Below are positions 13,081-23,296 of a stretch of 64,000 nucleotides of DNA, one piece after another; the stretch's first letter is position 1, and every line of letters begins with the position of its first letter. Under the pieces are notes generated by a model that was not told the origin of the DNA, did no database searches, and saw only the letters and a list, made by a program, of their open reading frames with translations. A program made the translations under genes and the position numbers. Origin of the DNA: Sabellastarte sp. h YS-2021 (taxonomy: Eukaryota > Annelida > Polychaeta > Sabellida > Sabellidae); NCBI GenBank assembly GCA_964017235.1, contig OZ024929.1, forward strand, positions 112,205,793 to 112,269,792. The letters run 5' to 3'.

Positions 13081-13624
13081 TTTTTCTGTAACATTAGTTT
13101 TCCAGAGTTTACAGGTAGCCCTTCAAAAAAAAAAAAAACAGATTAAGACAGACATTGCTCATTCCAATACTTCCACTATTCTTCATAGTTTCTATAGGTT
13201 TGTTTTCTTTGAAAACGCAACCATGTAAGTTTGGGTTTACATATTATTGATGTGCATACAAAGTGCGTATGGTTATGCTGTCAGTAGTGTTTGTCTGGCT
13301 GACTGTATATCTGTTGCAAGTGTACTATAAAAATGTAATGGAGGAGCTGGTGTAACATCAGTGACAAGACAAATAAATGTTAAAGTACAAAGATGCATTG
13401 TTCTGAATACTTTGAGAAAATAGCACCAAGTTTTAAAAGTAACAGGCACTCTACCAGCATTGAATAACAAGCTAATTGAAATATATTTGCTGAAATATTG
13501 ATTATTGAAAAAAAAACAATCGATAGTAGTTATTCATCAATTCCTGACATATCAGCTTTCAGGTGGAAAACTCCTGATTCATATAGGGTTTTTAAGGGTT
13601 TTAAGCTTTTGTCTCAAACAAGTG

Positions 13625-13862
13625 AGGGGCCATGGTGGCAGAGTGGCAACACTCTCGCCTCCCACCTCTGAGGCCGGGGTTAGGTTCCCAGAAAGGCCTC
13701 AAGTGGGAAAGCTGGTAGTTTTTTGCCATTGGTCAGCAGTTTTACAGTACAGAACCCTGACGAACTGTATGTGCTGGTTTCTTCTGCCCTTCCAACTACC
13801 CATCGTGATGTGACCTGTACAGTGTTGAAAGCTATGTAAAACCCCAAATAAATAAATAATTG
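13625..13862 (+). mobile_element. SINE-1, full-length
   Basis: A tRNA-like head with A box (tggcagagtgg) and a B-box-like segment, a shared body, and a tail accccaaataaataaataa. It is flanked by target duplication aaacaagtg (13616-13624 and 13863-13871). The 5' start ggggccatggtgg matches the other copies. Confidence 0.92.
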
Positions 13863-15199
13863 AAACAAGTGGGGTGACTGAACAAATATGGAGCAGTCAT
13901 TTATTCATAAGGCTCAATGTCATCATGCCACAAACAATTGCTTATTGTTTTCTTGATATATGAATTGATGGTATAAAACTGAGTGTACCAGATGGATAAA
14001 TAACGTACATCATTGCATTCATTTATTTATGTGCAATCTAAGAGTATCCATTAAGAGGGTCAAATGCCAAGTATGTAGGTCATGTCAACAACTATCTGCA
14101 AACGTCACATTGACTATATAATTGACTGTATAAATGTATATGAAAATGACAAAGCAATAATTCTCGCAGTAATCCCATAGCTAAAGTCACAAAGCTTGAA
14201 CAGTCCATACTTTATCAAAGCAATGATCAAGCTTGTGTGTAAATGATATGGGGATTAGTGCCAAATGTATCAAAAGTTGTAATCATTGTCCAGCACACCA
14301 ATATCTGCGCATACAATAGAATAATGCTACAGTTACCTCCTTGTTAAGCTCCTAATTTCCCCCCATTTTATTTGACTTGCAATGACTGTTTTCAATGAGA
14401 AATAACTGAGAAATTTATGCCATTTGGGTCTATGAATAACAATGACCCATATAATGGGAAAGGAAATCTACAGATTACAGTCAACCATAATTATCCACCA
14501 TCCTGGCATTAAATGTATATTGACAATAGCCTTGCAATAAAAACACCAGAATAACATCACTGACCAAATGCAGGCTACAGGGATCATTTTAGCAAAATGA
14601 TAGTTGATTAATGAAATAGGTTTCATATTCAAATAACCTTGAAAACAGAGCTGATTAATGAAATTTCTTTCATAATCATAAAATAGTGGTGGTCATATCA
14701 TTGTATACATCAGAGGCAATATATGTTGCAATAGATACAGGCGAATGACACAGTTTATATCTAAGTACCTTGGCTTGCAAACCTGATAGGGACACAGTCA
14801 TTCTCTTGCAAGAAATTATGGCAATTGAAAATTTAATAGCAATTACTATAATATACTCTAAACACTCTAGAAAACACTATTTGGGTATGGCGCAAACGTC
14901 CACCATGGCACATTTTAAAACCAGGATTTTTTTATATCAAAATATGATCCAAATCTGCCTAAAAATGTGATAACTTCTCGCTTTGGTCTGACCCTGCCAA
15001 CATAAAAAAACATGAACATCTGGTCATTACTTTTGGAGTAATATCAACCAGAGAAAATACATTGAAAATGGGAACTTAGAAAATTTAGGGTTTTTTGTTG
15101 TATACAGAAAATCGGGTGTTTTCCAAAATTTATACAAAAGGGAAGAGGGGAGTCTTACGAGTGTGAGTTAAGACCAAAATGCACACACAATTACATAAA

Positions 15200-15490
15200 T
15201 TACTTAATGCCTGTATGATGTATTACTCCAATATAACACAACAACCACTCCTCACGCTTACTTTTGTAAGCCAGTCTGAGAGTGTTGTATTTTTGAGAAC
15301 ACCATTGCATAATTGAGAAATGCATATCATTGGCAGAGTGACCCTTTCCAGTGAAATGTTTGGAGACTATGGTGACTCTGTTATCCATTGGCTTTATGAC
15401 AAAGAATATATGTTCTAGATTCAAGTTCTGAACTGTCACCTGGATCAGTGTGTAATAGGTGCATTTACCCATGGGCCGAATATGGTGCAC
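15200..15490 (-). pseudogene. Penelope-like element GIY-YIG remnant
   Basis: A 96-codon minus-strand frame aligns by eye to the better-preserved Penelope-like fragment at 52,630-53,280. Shared points are MGKCTY (GKCTYC there), a VSKHFTGKGHS block (VSRHFTSDYH there), MHFSIMQWC (MEFSVLEWC there) and an R-x-x-KREEWLL segment (RRHELSWIF there). The nucleotide string ataggtgcattt is common to both. The GIY-YIG core itself is eroded. It is an inactive fragment. Confidence 0.6.
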
Positions 15491-15699
15491 TGATTGAGTA
15501 TAATAGCGAGGTTATCTCTCTAGGCATTGGAATATGTGCTGATCTCAACTCCAGACCCTCAAACAATAGATCCAGTATGGAGGTGGCTGGTAACAGAGTA
15601 GTAGAGTTACTTGCACCTTCAGGAGCCACATGGTTAAAACAGACAAAAAAATATTTAAATATATACTGAAGTGCACAATGAGTCACTATTAGTATAGCT

Positions 15700-17058
15700 C
15701 CCCAATTAGTGCTTCAGGGAGGGGTTACCCAAGTAATCTCTAGCCTCTGAAGATAAAGTTCGGCCAATCACTTTAGAAACACAATATATCAGAAATTATC
15801 ATTGTGTAAGACATACCATCACATTAACCATTGTAAACATTACTTAGTGACTTATTTTACACTTCAGTATACATAGTTTTTTCTGTTTTCCAAAATTTAA
15901 TCACTTCTTCCTTTTCTTTTAAACATTTTCTTTTAAACTCGGGAAAGATAAATTTTCAGAAGAAGAAAGACAAAATTTCAGAAAGATTGGTTCAACACTT
16001 TTGGAGTTATCACGAATACACACAGGCAGACAAATATACTCAAACAATAATAACCTGGTGGGGGTAATAATTGCAGTAATAATCATAGCCCAGTATATTT
16101 TAAAACCTACCAAACCAAATTTGAATGTAAAAGTCTTGCACAGAATCCATATTAGGGTGTCTATATATTTACAAGTGCTAATGTGTGTGTGTGTTTTCTA
16201 ATAAGTTGTGGAGAAATGATTTTTCATAATAATTTTCTGAACCAGAGAAAGGCGTAAAAATAATAAGACTCAACTTATATTCAATTTACAGCTTGTTTCA
16301 AAAGATTTGCAACTGTGTATGCCTAGAGGGATCCAATGTTTAAGGTAGTTTTATTTTCTGGTTTAATTAATGCTTAATCAATGTCATAGACAAAAGTTCT
16401 GATGCCTTGTAATAATGTAATATTCAGACATTTGACAGCTTATCTTTAGAAAAGAATAAAAATCATGGAAAGGTAATTGAATTTACACCAGTAATTTTTT
16501 CATGAATTCCACATATCTTCAAACTCAGTGGAAGTGTTAAAACTATTTTGTTCCGCAAAGATCAGATTTAATGGGGACAAACAGGTCGCCACACCATTAG
16601 TCTGCATTATACTGATTTACCTAATTATGGCTACCCAACCTCTTTGCAGATGTGAGTCTCCAAATGAGAATTTCCACAAAATTGCAAATTAGTTTCCTGT
16701 AATAAAATTGTGCTCTTTTTGACAAATTGGAAACCAAGGTTATGGCAAATATCGCCCATGTAATTGTTTATGAATGCTAAGGAAAATTGAGAATAGGAAA
16801 GTTTTTTATGTGAGTCAAGGCCGCTATGTAGACTTAAAATTTCATTACTTGGATTTAGCAAATTACATTTTGCTGTAATACATTCGATGTGTTTGAACCT
16901 CAATGGGCTGAGTTCACAACTGGAATTTTATGGCATATAACCACTTGGCTCTGCCCCCGGAGATGTTAAAACCCACCTCGGAACAACTTGTGTGTGTTTC
17001 ACAAACAGACTGTACTAACATGACCTCAGCAATTGCAAAGGATGGGGTGGTGACAATA
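15700..17058. other. Non-coding stretch left of YR retrotransposon
   Basis: No supported gene. The only pattern is a dispersed-repeat-like ggttcaacacttttgga segment near 15,985-16,035. Confidence 0.5.
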
Positions 17059-17063
17059 CCCCA

Positions 17064-17447
17064 ACAGTTCCTCGAGTACCAGTGGCCAAGTGAATTAATG
17101 GAAAGTCAACCGGCTCGTTGACCCCATATGACCTTGAGGATGGGGACAAAGGTCAAAACAGCATTGCGGTTATAAAATTTTATTAATCATTAATAACACA
17201 TGTCTACACTAGCTGTATTTACAAACCCAACAGTTCAATAGTTACACATAGGGTCACCTTAACTGAGGCACAGTTTAGACTACCTTAACAAAAGGAAAGG
17301 AGGAGAGTTAAGGTTAACTTAAGGACAATTTGGAAGATAATAGAGTGCCTTACGGAAAGGTGACCCTAACTGATATAAATTGAAGTGTACTGAAGCCTTA
17401 CATGAGGGCATATAAGTTAAAAGTTATGAAGGAGTACATTTCACCCA
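17064..17447 (-). repeat. B2 terminal repeat of YR retrotransposon
   Basis: 384 bp, matching B1 (19,271-19,654) at all but four positions by direct comparison. It marks the 3' end of the element in its own orientation. It contains an inverted pair agggtcacctt (17250-17260) and aaggtgaccct (17357-17367). Confidence 0.92.
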
Positions 17448-19107
17448 TGTGAACATTACAAACTATAAATTGTTTAACATCACTGAAAATGCTGTAAAAT
17501 CTGACTAGAACACATAATGTTTTAAAAGGAGTGTTATAGATTATGGTGAACTCGAAAACATAGTTAAAGGCGAATAGTAATAGTTATGCCAGTACTGAAG
17601 TAAACCCTGTACAAGAAGGTAAATAGTTACTAACTAGAACAACAGTATGGACTAAAATAATTACTTAGTAACAAGCAACGATAATTACAGTTACATACAA
17701 ACTATTTCAGAGTAAATCACAAGAAGTCTTAACATAAACCTTTAATCCTCTTGCAGTACAAGTAATGCGAATTCATGAGCAATGTTAACTATCTTGTCAA
17801 ACTTAAATTCAACATTATACTCAACTTGAAACAAGGACAGAACTGAAGGCGAATATGCAAGAATGGTTATGATAGTACTGCAGTAACCCTGTACAAGAAA
17901 TATAAAATAGTTACTGACTAAAACAACAATATAGACTAAGATAATTACAAGTAATTAGTATGTACTAATTCAGTTAATATACACTGATTTCAGAGTAGTT
18001 ACAAGAATCTCAACATAAAAAAAAAACAATTTTGCTTTTTAATCCCTCTGAAATACAAGTAATGAAAGAAATCTACAACAACCACACCATTTACAGTGAA
18101 TGGGCATTCAATTCGTACTAAAGACGACACAGAAGTAGTTTTCACAATGTAATGGATACAGCAATAGCTAACTAGTTGAACCGTGTCACACCAGCCCCGA
18201 GCGAGCACTGCTTCATTGGGGCGCATAATGAGGTGACAATAAAAATTTTAAGCTTACATGTACACAACGACGGGTCCTAGGCGGCTGGCGGACAGCCTGG
18301 GCCCAACACAAACTACCCTCATTTATGCAACACCTCAGTAATAGAGTACACTTCAACTCACTGTAACACACTAATTCAAAGCAATTACCTCAGTTACCTA
18401 AGACATACACTCAATGCTGAGTGGTACATTACAACAGTGGAGTGGCAGTAACAGTCACTGTGCCAGGTAATGTGATCAACTAGTGACATGATTGACTAAA
18501 ACATGATTGACTAAAACACAATGTAAGCCACACCATCACAATTCTACATAAAATAATACCTAATCTTGGCTGAGCAAGACCAATTACACTAACTTTTATG
18601 AATCAATGAATTCGAGCCACTGTACTGTGGGAATTTTAGTCAAGTCCATTTGAGAAATTGAAATAGCTTACACCAGGGTTATACCCAACTGCTCCTGCTA
18701 CCCAAGGAGCTCCTTCTCAAAGACTCAGAGCCGCCCTAAAGGAACTGAGCAGTACAGCCCCTAGTCCATCTGAACCTTAGACTCAGAGCCAGTAACGGTG
18801 GAGCTAATCAACTGACCATAAAAATGGTGGACATGAGCCAAGCACTGTTTACATTTGGGCTTAATAAGCCCAAGCACACAGATGGAATCACGACCTAACA
18901 GCAAGCTTGCTCTGGTAGCAGCAGCATGGCCTTGCTCCAACCAAGCTGTTCTGTTTAAAGTGTATCCTGGTACCTGCAAATACAGTAAATACAACTGAGT
19001 ACCAGATTCAATAATACAGTGTCTTCCAACACATGCAACACATGACATACAATTGGTACCACATAAATTCGTGTATAGACATGGGGATGGGATACTACAT
19101 AGGGTGG
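17448..19107 (-). other. Spacer between A2 and B2
   Basis: 1.66 kb inside the retrotransposon, downstream of the recombinase gene. About 17,571-17,770 is repeated in diverged form at about 17,848-18,070 (shared blocks: ggcgaata, ccctgtacaaga, atagttact, acaagtaatg). A minus-strand frame at 18,761-19,048 (95 codons, open further upstream) is Cys-rich at its start (MSCVACVGRHC) and has a CKQC pair later. I do not recognise it. It may be a small accessory ORF or chance. Some PAT/Ngaro-type elements carry additional ORFs, but nothing here shows a known domain. Confidence 0.6.
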
Positions 19108-19271
19108 GTAAAATTTTTGATGTGTTTTGTCCGAATCCAAGAGTGTGGCGCGAAATTCAAATGAAAGCTGGCTTTTATAGTCACAGGCAATGAAGCATTA
19201 AGAACCACAATGCATTATTCTAGACTGGTACCAGAACTGAAGGTTATGGCCATAAGGTGGCCATATCCCCA
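19108..19271 (-). repeat. A2 internal repeat of YR retrotransposon
   Basis: 164 bp, identical to A1 (24,399-24,562) except at two positions. It directly abuts B1, forming the internal B1-A2 block. Its inner end carries the palindrome tatggccata followed by a second ggccat next to cccca, plausible recombinase-binding and crossover sequence. Confidence 0.92.
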
Positions 19272-19654
19272 CAGTTCCTCGAGTACCAGTGGCCAAGTGA
19301 ATTAATGGAAAGTCAACCAGCTCGTTGACCCCATATGACCTTGAGGATGGGGACAAAGGTCAAAACAGCATTGCATTTATAAAATTTTATTAATCATTAA
19401 TAACACATGTCTACACTAGCTGTATTTACAAACCCAACAGTTCAATAGTTACACATAGGGTCACCTTAACTGAGGCACAGTTTAGACTACCTTAACAAAA
19501 GGAAAGGAGGAGAGTTAAGGTTAACTTAAGGACAATTTGGAAGATAATAGAGTGCCTTACGGAAAGGTGACCCTAACTGATATAAATTGAAGTGTACTGA
19601 AGCCCTACATGAGGGCATATAAGTTAAAAGTTATGAAGGAGTACATTTCACCCA
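19271..19654 (-). repeat. B1 internal repeat of YR retrotransposon
   Basis: 384 bp copy of B2. It begins 20 bp after the recombinase stop codon, so the coding part and repeat are tightly packed. Together with A2 it would template the B2-A1 junction of the circular intermediate. Confidence 0.92.
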
Positions 19655-19673
19655 AGCCCCAAAGTATAAGTAG

Positions 19674-20684
19674 TTAAGAGGCAGACAACTTAGATCTGAA
19701 CATATTCGCAACCTGCTCACCAGCATCAGCAGTGTCAGTGATATACCTCCACACACAGTCCGAGGTCCAGGTGCCATGTTTTTGAATATTTTGCAAAGTA
19801 ACATCATTATTGAAGGCAAAAGTGGCACCTGAACGTCGGAATGTGTGAAAGGTAAGACCAGCCTGGTGCAGGTGCAGTTTTTCTGTGATCATGGCCAGAT
19901 GGCGCCTAACTTTGTTGTCAGTTAGAGGGACCCATTCAGTGGCTACTTTACACTGGAACAGAGGGAGATTGGCCCCTTTGGGGGTGAGATCCAGCAAGTT
20001 CTTAATAGCAACAACAGGACAGATACTAGAATTAGGGATTCTAGGAACAGTTATCAACTTGATCTGATTGTTAGTCTGCATGGTCTTAGACCACTTCAAT
20101 ATCAGGACCAATTTGTCAGACCTCAATATAACATCACCCCTTGCTAAATGTTTTAAAGGTGAAAACTGGGCTACAGTATGGGGTACCAGGTTAGATAAAC
20201 GCAAGAAAGAGAAAAAACTAAGCAAATACAAGGCCTTAAAAACCTGGCCCATGTAAGTGAAATCACATTGACAGGCAATTGCCTTTAATACAGGTATGTC
20301 AATAATACGTTTTAACTTAGCATTAAGTGGAGCATGCATCTGCACAGCTTTTTGATAGTACTTAAGACGAAAATCAGAGAAACAAGCAACATCCAGGCCT
20401 AAAATTAGAAACTTGGTTTTAATAGCAGACAGATAATTGGCCATTTGTGGCTGTTTGACCCCATTAAATTGCAAACATTCTAGAAAACAAAGCAATCTTA
20501 AGGTGGTCACCTGGTGAACATTCCAAGACATGAAGGCCACAAAAGCAAGGAAGGTCCTGAAGAGTGATGCATAGGCCTTCTTTGTGGATTCTGAGAAGGC
20601 ATGTGAAAGCCTGGATGTTGCAAGCTGAGATAAATGACGTTCCAGTGGTAATGCACCTACAACATAATGAACAAGAACAGTGCT
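19674..20684 (-). CDS. Tyrosine recombinase of YR retrotransposon
   Basis: Integrates the circular DNA form by site-specific recombination in the nucleus. The frame is open for 336 residues from just after a TGA at 20,685-20,687 to its own stop. The first ATG (20,538-20,540) would give 288 residues but would cut off a conserved-looking N-terminal part (SRLSHAFSESTKKAYASL) typical of the SAM-like/core-binding domain of these recombinases. Counting from that ATG, catalytic residues are Arg about 114 (FLRLSNLVP), H-x-x-R at 231-234 (FHTFRRSG), His 255 and Trp 258 (QKHGTWTSD) and nucleophile Tyr 266 (VWRYI). All key residues are present. It is in the same frame as the upstream RT-RNase H, so the natural product is probably one polyprotein, with the TGA being either a readthrough site or a disabling mutation. 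Confidence 0.9.
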   Translation of the reverse strand, partial: STVLVHYVVGALPLERHLSQLATSRLSHAFSESTKKAYASLFRTFLAFVAFMSWNVHQVTTLRLLCFLECLQFNGVKQPQMANYLSAIKTKFLILGLDVACFSDFRLKYYQKAVQMHAPLNAKLKRIIDIPVLKAIACQCDFTYMGQVFKALYLLSFFSFLRLSNLVPHTVAQFSPLKHLARGDVILRSDKLVLILKWSKTMQTNNQIKLITVPRIPNSSICPVVAIKNLLDLTPKGANLPLFQCKVATEWVPLTDNKVRRHLAMITEKLHLHQAGLTFHTFRRSGATFAFNNDVTLQNIQKHGTWTSDCVWRYITDTADAGEQVANMFRSKLSAS

Positions 20685-22502
20685 TCAAATACTTTGGTTA
20701 CAATACAATAACTCATCAGTAGTATGCATCCAGGTGACAGGATGAATCAGTGCCTGCAACTTAGAAACATCATTGACAGTTTCATGCCACCTAGACAATA
20801 GATCAGCAACTGGATTCATCTTGCCTGGAATATGAACTACTTGAATATCAATATTGAAGGCACTAAGCCAAAGAAACACATTTCTCGCATACATAGCCAT
20901 GACCCTATCACGAGTTTTACCAGTATTTAACACTGAAACAACTGCCTGGTTATCACACAGGATTTTTACCTTCAAACCAGCCCATTGGAGATGCCAAACT
21001 TTCAGGGCCACCAAAATATTAATCATCTCAGTATATGCTATGTTAACATCCTGCCAACTCTGAGGCAGAGGAAGTGCATACACCTGTGTGCCAAAAATGG
21101 CCCCAAGGCCGGACGGACATGCATCAAGATGGACAGACTGACTAGGGGCATAGTTAAAGAAAGACACACCATTATAGACTGATAGAAAAGTATTAAACCA
21201 ATTCAGGTCATTTTTAAATTCTTCAGTGACCCTAATTCGTTTCTCACCAATATTCTCTCGCAATAAAGTTAACATTCTATTGAGAAAGTACCTAGCATAT
21301 TTGATACACTTGGCTACATACAAGAGGGAACCTAGAAGGGATTGCAACTCCCTCTTTGTACAAAATGATTTTTTAACCCAATTTTGACACATACACTTTA
21401 TTGTTTCTAATTTTTCATTTGGTATTGAAACTGACAAATTTTCTGTGTCAACCTGGATGCCCAGGCAGGTAACTTTGGTACCAGGAGGTACTAGTTTCTT
21501 GGCACTAACTGTGAGGCCCAATTCATTCAATAAACCCTGTAATCTGGTGAAGGTTTGACCTATTTTCGAGGGGAGGGACACACACAAAAAATCATCAATA
21601 TAATTCCATATACTGTGGCCCTCCTGCCTCATAATGAAGCGTACTGCGTCTGACAATCTCTGAAGGATGGAAGACCCATGTTTGAACCCGAAGGGAAGCG
21701 ATCGATCGATAAAATAACCTTTCCAGTGAAGACCCAGCAGATCCAGGTCCCCAGGGTCAATTGGGACATGGCGAAAGGCCCTACTTATATCAATTTTGAA
21801 AATTTGACACCCTTTACCCAATTTCAGTACTTCACCGGTTATGTTGTCAATGGAAGGGTAGGTAAGGACAAAATCAGTGCCTAGATATCGATCATTGTCC
21901 ACCCCTGAGTTCACAGAATGGCCATGAGGCCAACTCAAGTCAATTATGACTCGCCTATTAGCTGAGGTACTTTTGTCCCGAGTCATGAAAGGGCTAACAT
22001 GCAAATTTTCGATAGGGGGGTTGGGAAATGGGCCCAACATGGCCCCGTGATTAAGTTCCTCCTGCAAATAAGTTGTGACATGATCAGGATACTCAGTGGC
22101 ACTTTTATGATTAATTTTATCAGAATTTGTGTCAAAATTTCGATCAAAATCCAAAGGAAAACCATATTTGATGAGGAGAGGCAACTGCCAGTCCCAATAA
22201 GTCGTTAAGTACTGGGCCCATTTTTCATGATTTAAATTAGACATAAGTGGTATTTGTAAACCAGCATAGTTATGTCTGCCATCTTGTCTCAATTTTTTGT
22301 GAAGTTCTAAAATATTTTTGCATACGGAATTATCTCCAGTATCATAGACCTGACTTTTCAGCCCATAAATGGGTATGAAGCCAAATAATGGTCTATTCTG
22401 TTGTATGCACAATTCATTTTCAGGGGCCCTCCTGGCTACCTGGATTTTGGATTTTTTAAGATTGGTTTGAATTTCCAGTTCATATTTGTCATCGTCCTGC
22501 AA
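20685..22502 (-). CDS. Reverse transcriptase-RNase H of YR retrotransposon
   Basis: Copies the element RNA into DNA. The open frame is 605 residues. RT motifs: motif A IFKIDISRAFRHVPI (Asp about 238), motif B RSLPFGFKHGSS (about 268-279), motif C NYIDDF (Asp pair about 303-304) and a following CLGIQVDT block. RNase H follows with LDACPSGLGA (Asp about 460), a Glu about 492, LCDNQAVVSVLN (Asp about 517) and VADLLSRW (Asp about 567), so all catalytic acids are present. No early AUG exists: the listed 5' codon is TTG and the first Met is about 87 residues in. It overlaps the preceding ORF by 67 bp, in the -1 frame. A canonical slippery run A-AAA-AAT lies in the overlap (A6 at 22,452-22,457). It ends in TGA, after which the same frame continues into the recombinase. 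Confidence 0.93.
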   Translation of the reverse strand: MQDDDKYELEIQTNLKKSKIQVARRAPENELCIQQNRPLFGFIPIYGLKSQVYDTGDNSVCKNILELHKKLRQDGRHNYAGLQIPLMSNLNHEKWAQYLTTYWDWQLPLLIKYGFPLDFDRNFDTNSDKINHKSATEYPDHVTTYLQEELNHGAMLGPFPNPPIENLHVSPFMTRDKSTSANRRVIIDLSWPHGHSVNSGVDNDRYLGTDFVLTYPSIDNITGEVLKLGKGCQIFKIDISRAFRHVPIDPGDLDLLGLHWKGYFIDRSLPFGFKHGSSILQRLSDAVRFIMRQEGHSIWNYIDDFLCVSLPSKIGQTFTRLQGLLNELGLTVSAKKLVPPGTKVTCLGIQVDTENLSVSIPNEKLETIKCMCQNWVKKSFCTKRELQSLLGSLLYVAKCIKYARYFLNRMLTLLRENIGEKRIRVTEEFKNDLNWFNTFLSVYNGVSFFNYAPSQSVHLDACPSGLGAIFGTQVYALPLPQSWQDVNIAYTEMINILVALKVWHLQWAGLKVKILCDNQAVVSVLNTGKTRDRVMAMYARNVFLWLSAFNIDIQVVHIPGKMNPVADLLSRWHETVNDVSKLQALIHPVTWMHTTDELLYCNQSI

Positions 22503-23296
22503 TTCTGCAGTTGTATTACTGATAAGAGTATCAACAGTGACACCACCCCCTGACAGTCAGTATTTGTTTGTTGTTTGCTACCTTGGACAGAAACCTCAGT
22601 TTCTCCGGAACCAGAGCCCTCTTTGGTCGCCCCAGTGGAAGGATGACACGGTTTCGAAGCAATAATTTGGTTTTTCTTACCTTTGTTGAGGTTTCTACCA
22701 TTTTTCATGAGTACAGACGCTTCATGACACGTTTGACCCTCAGTTTGACGCACAACATTGTTTACATTGCCAGGTTGACACTTATTGACACTACTGAAAT
22801 CAATATCAGCTAGAACTGCATATGGATTACTATGTACAAATTTATTTTCAAACTTGTGTTGACATTTACTATGAACACTACTGTCTGTAACACGACACAT
22901 GTGTGACCCACATTGACTTTCCCACATTGCACGTCGTACGACAGACTTTTTTGGACTTTCAATATTAGAGCTGTAAGGCTTGGCAGTTTTGCCCTTGGCC
23001 ATTTTCACGTGCTGTGGAGTTAAATTCAGACATTTTACATTTGGTTGGCTACTCTGGCTACTCACACCACGAGGCTGACCTCTTTTTGCAACCTCAGAAT
23101 AAGAAACATTAGGTTTGACAAATCTACATAATGATTTTAACTTTTCAATGTAATCCCTATTTAACAAGTGACTATTTACAAAGTTACTGTTATAACAGTA
23201 CCTGTCAGTAAAGCTTTTAACCTTAGGTACCTTGTCAAAAGCCACTGCACTACTGCAGTGGCTACTCAGTTTTTTTAACCACTTTTTTGGGTACAC
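22436..23296 (-). CDS. Middle ORF of YR retrotransposon, function unknown
   Basis: 286-codon frame between gag and RT, overlapping gag by 22 bp and RT by 67 bp, in the -1 frame relative to gag. It opens with GTG rather than ATG, and no AUG lies near its start, which suggests it is translated by frameshift from gag (A6 run at 23,283-23,288 just before the gag stop). Content is basic and Ser/Asn-rich with scattered Cys/His (for example SKCQHKFENK) and no protease or other known domain that I can see. It probably forms the N-terminal linker of a gag-pol polyprotein. Continuous openness between two real genes and the compact overlaps support it as genuine coding sequence. Confidence 0.7.
   Translation of the reverse strand: MYPKKWLKKLSSHCSSAVAFDKVPKVKSFTDRYCYNSNFVNSHLLNRDYIEKLKSLCRFVKPNVSYSEVAKRGQPRGVSSQSSQPNVKCLNLTPQHVKMAKGKTAKPYSSNIESPKKSVVRRAMWESQCGSHMCRVTDSSVHSKCQHKFENKFVHSNPYAVLADIDFSSVNKCQPGNVNNVVRQTEGQTCHEASVLMKNGRNLNKGKKNQIIASKPCHPSTGATKEGSGSGETEVSVQGSKQQTNTDCQGVVSLLILLSVIQLQNCRTMTNMNWKFKPILKNPKSR

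Noticed and set aside
13625-13700. tRNA gene
   Set aside because: A and B boxes are present, but the sequence is the head of a dispersed SINE with body, A-rich tail and target duplication. The same applies to the other SINE heads.
18761-19048. A confident accessory gene in the YR retrotransposon spacer
   Set aside because: The Cys-rich frame is short, unrecognised and unsupported by comparison, so it is described only within the spacer entry.
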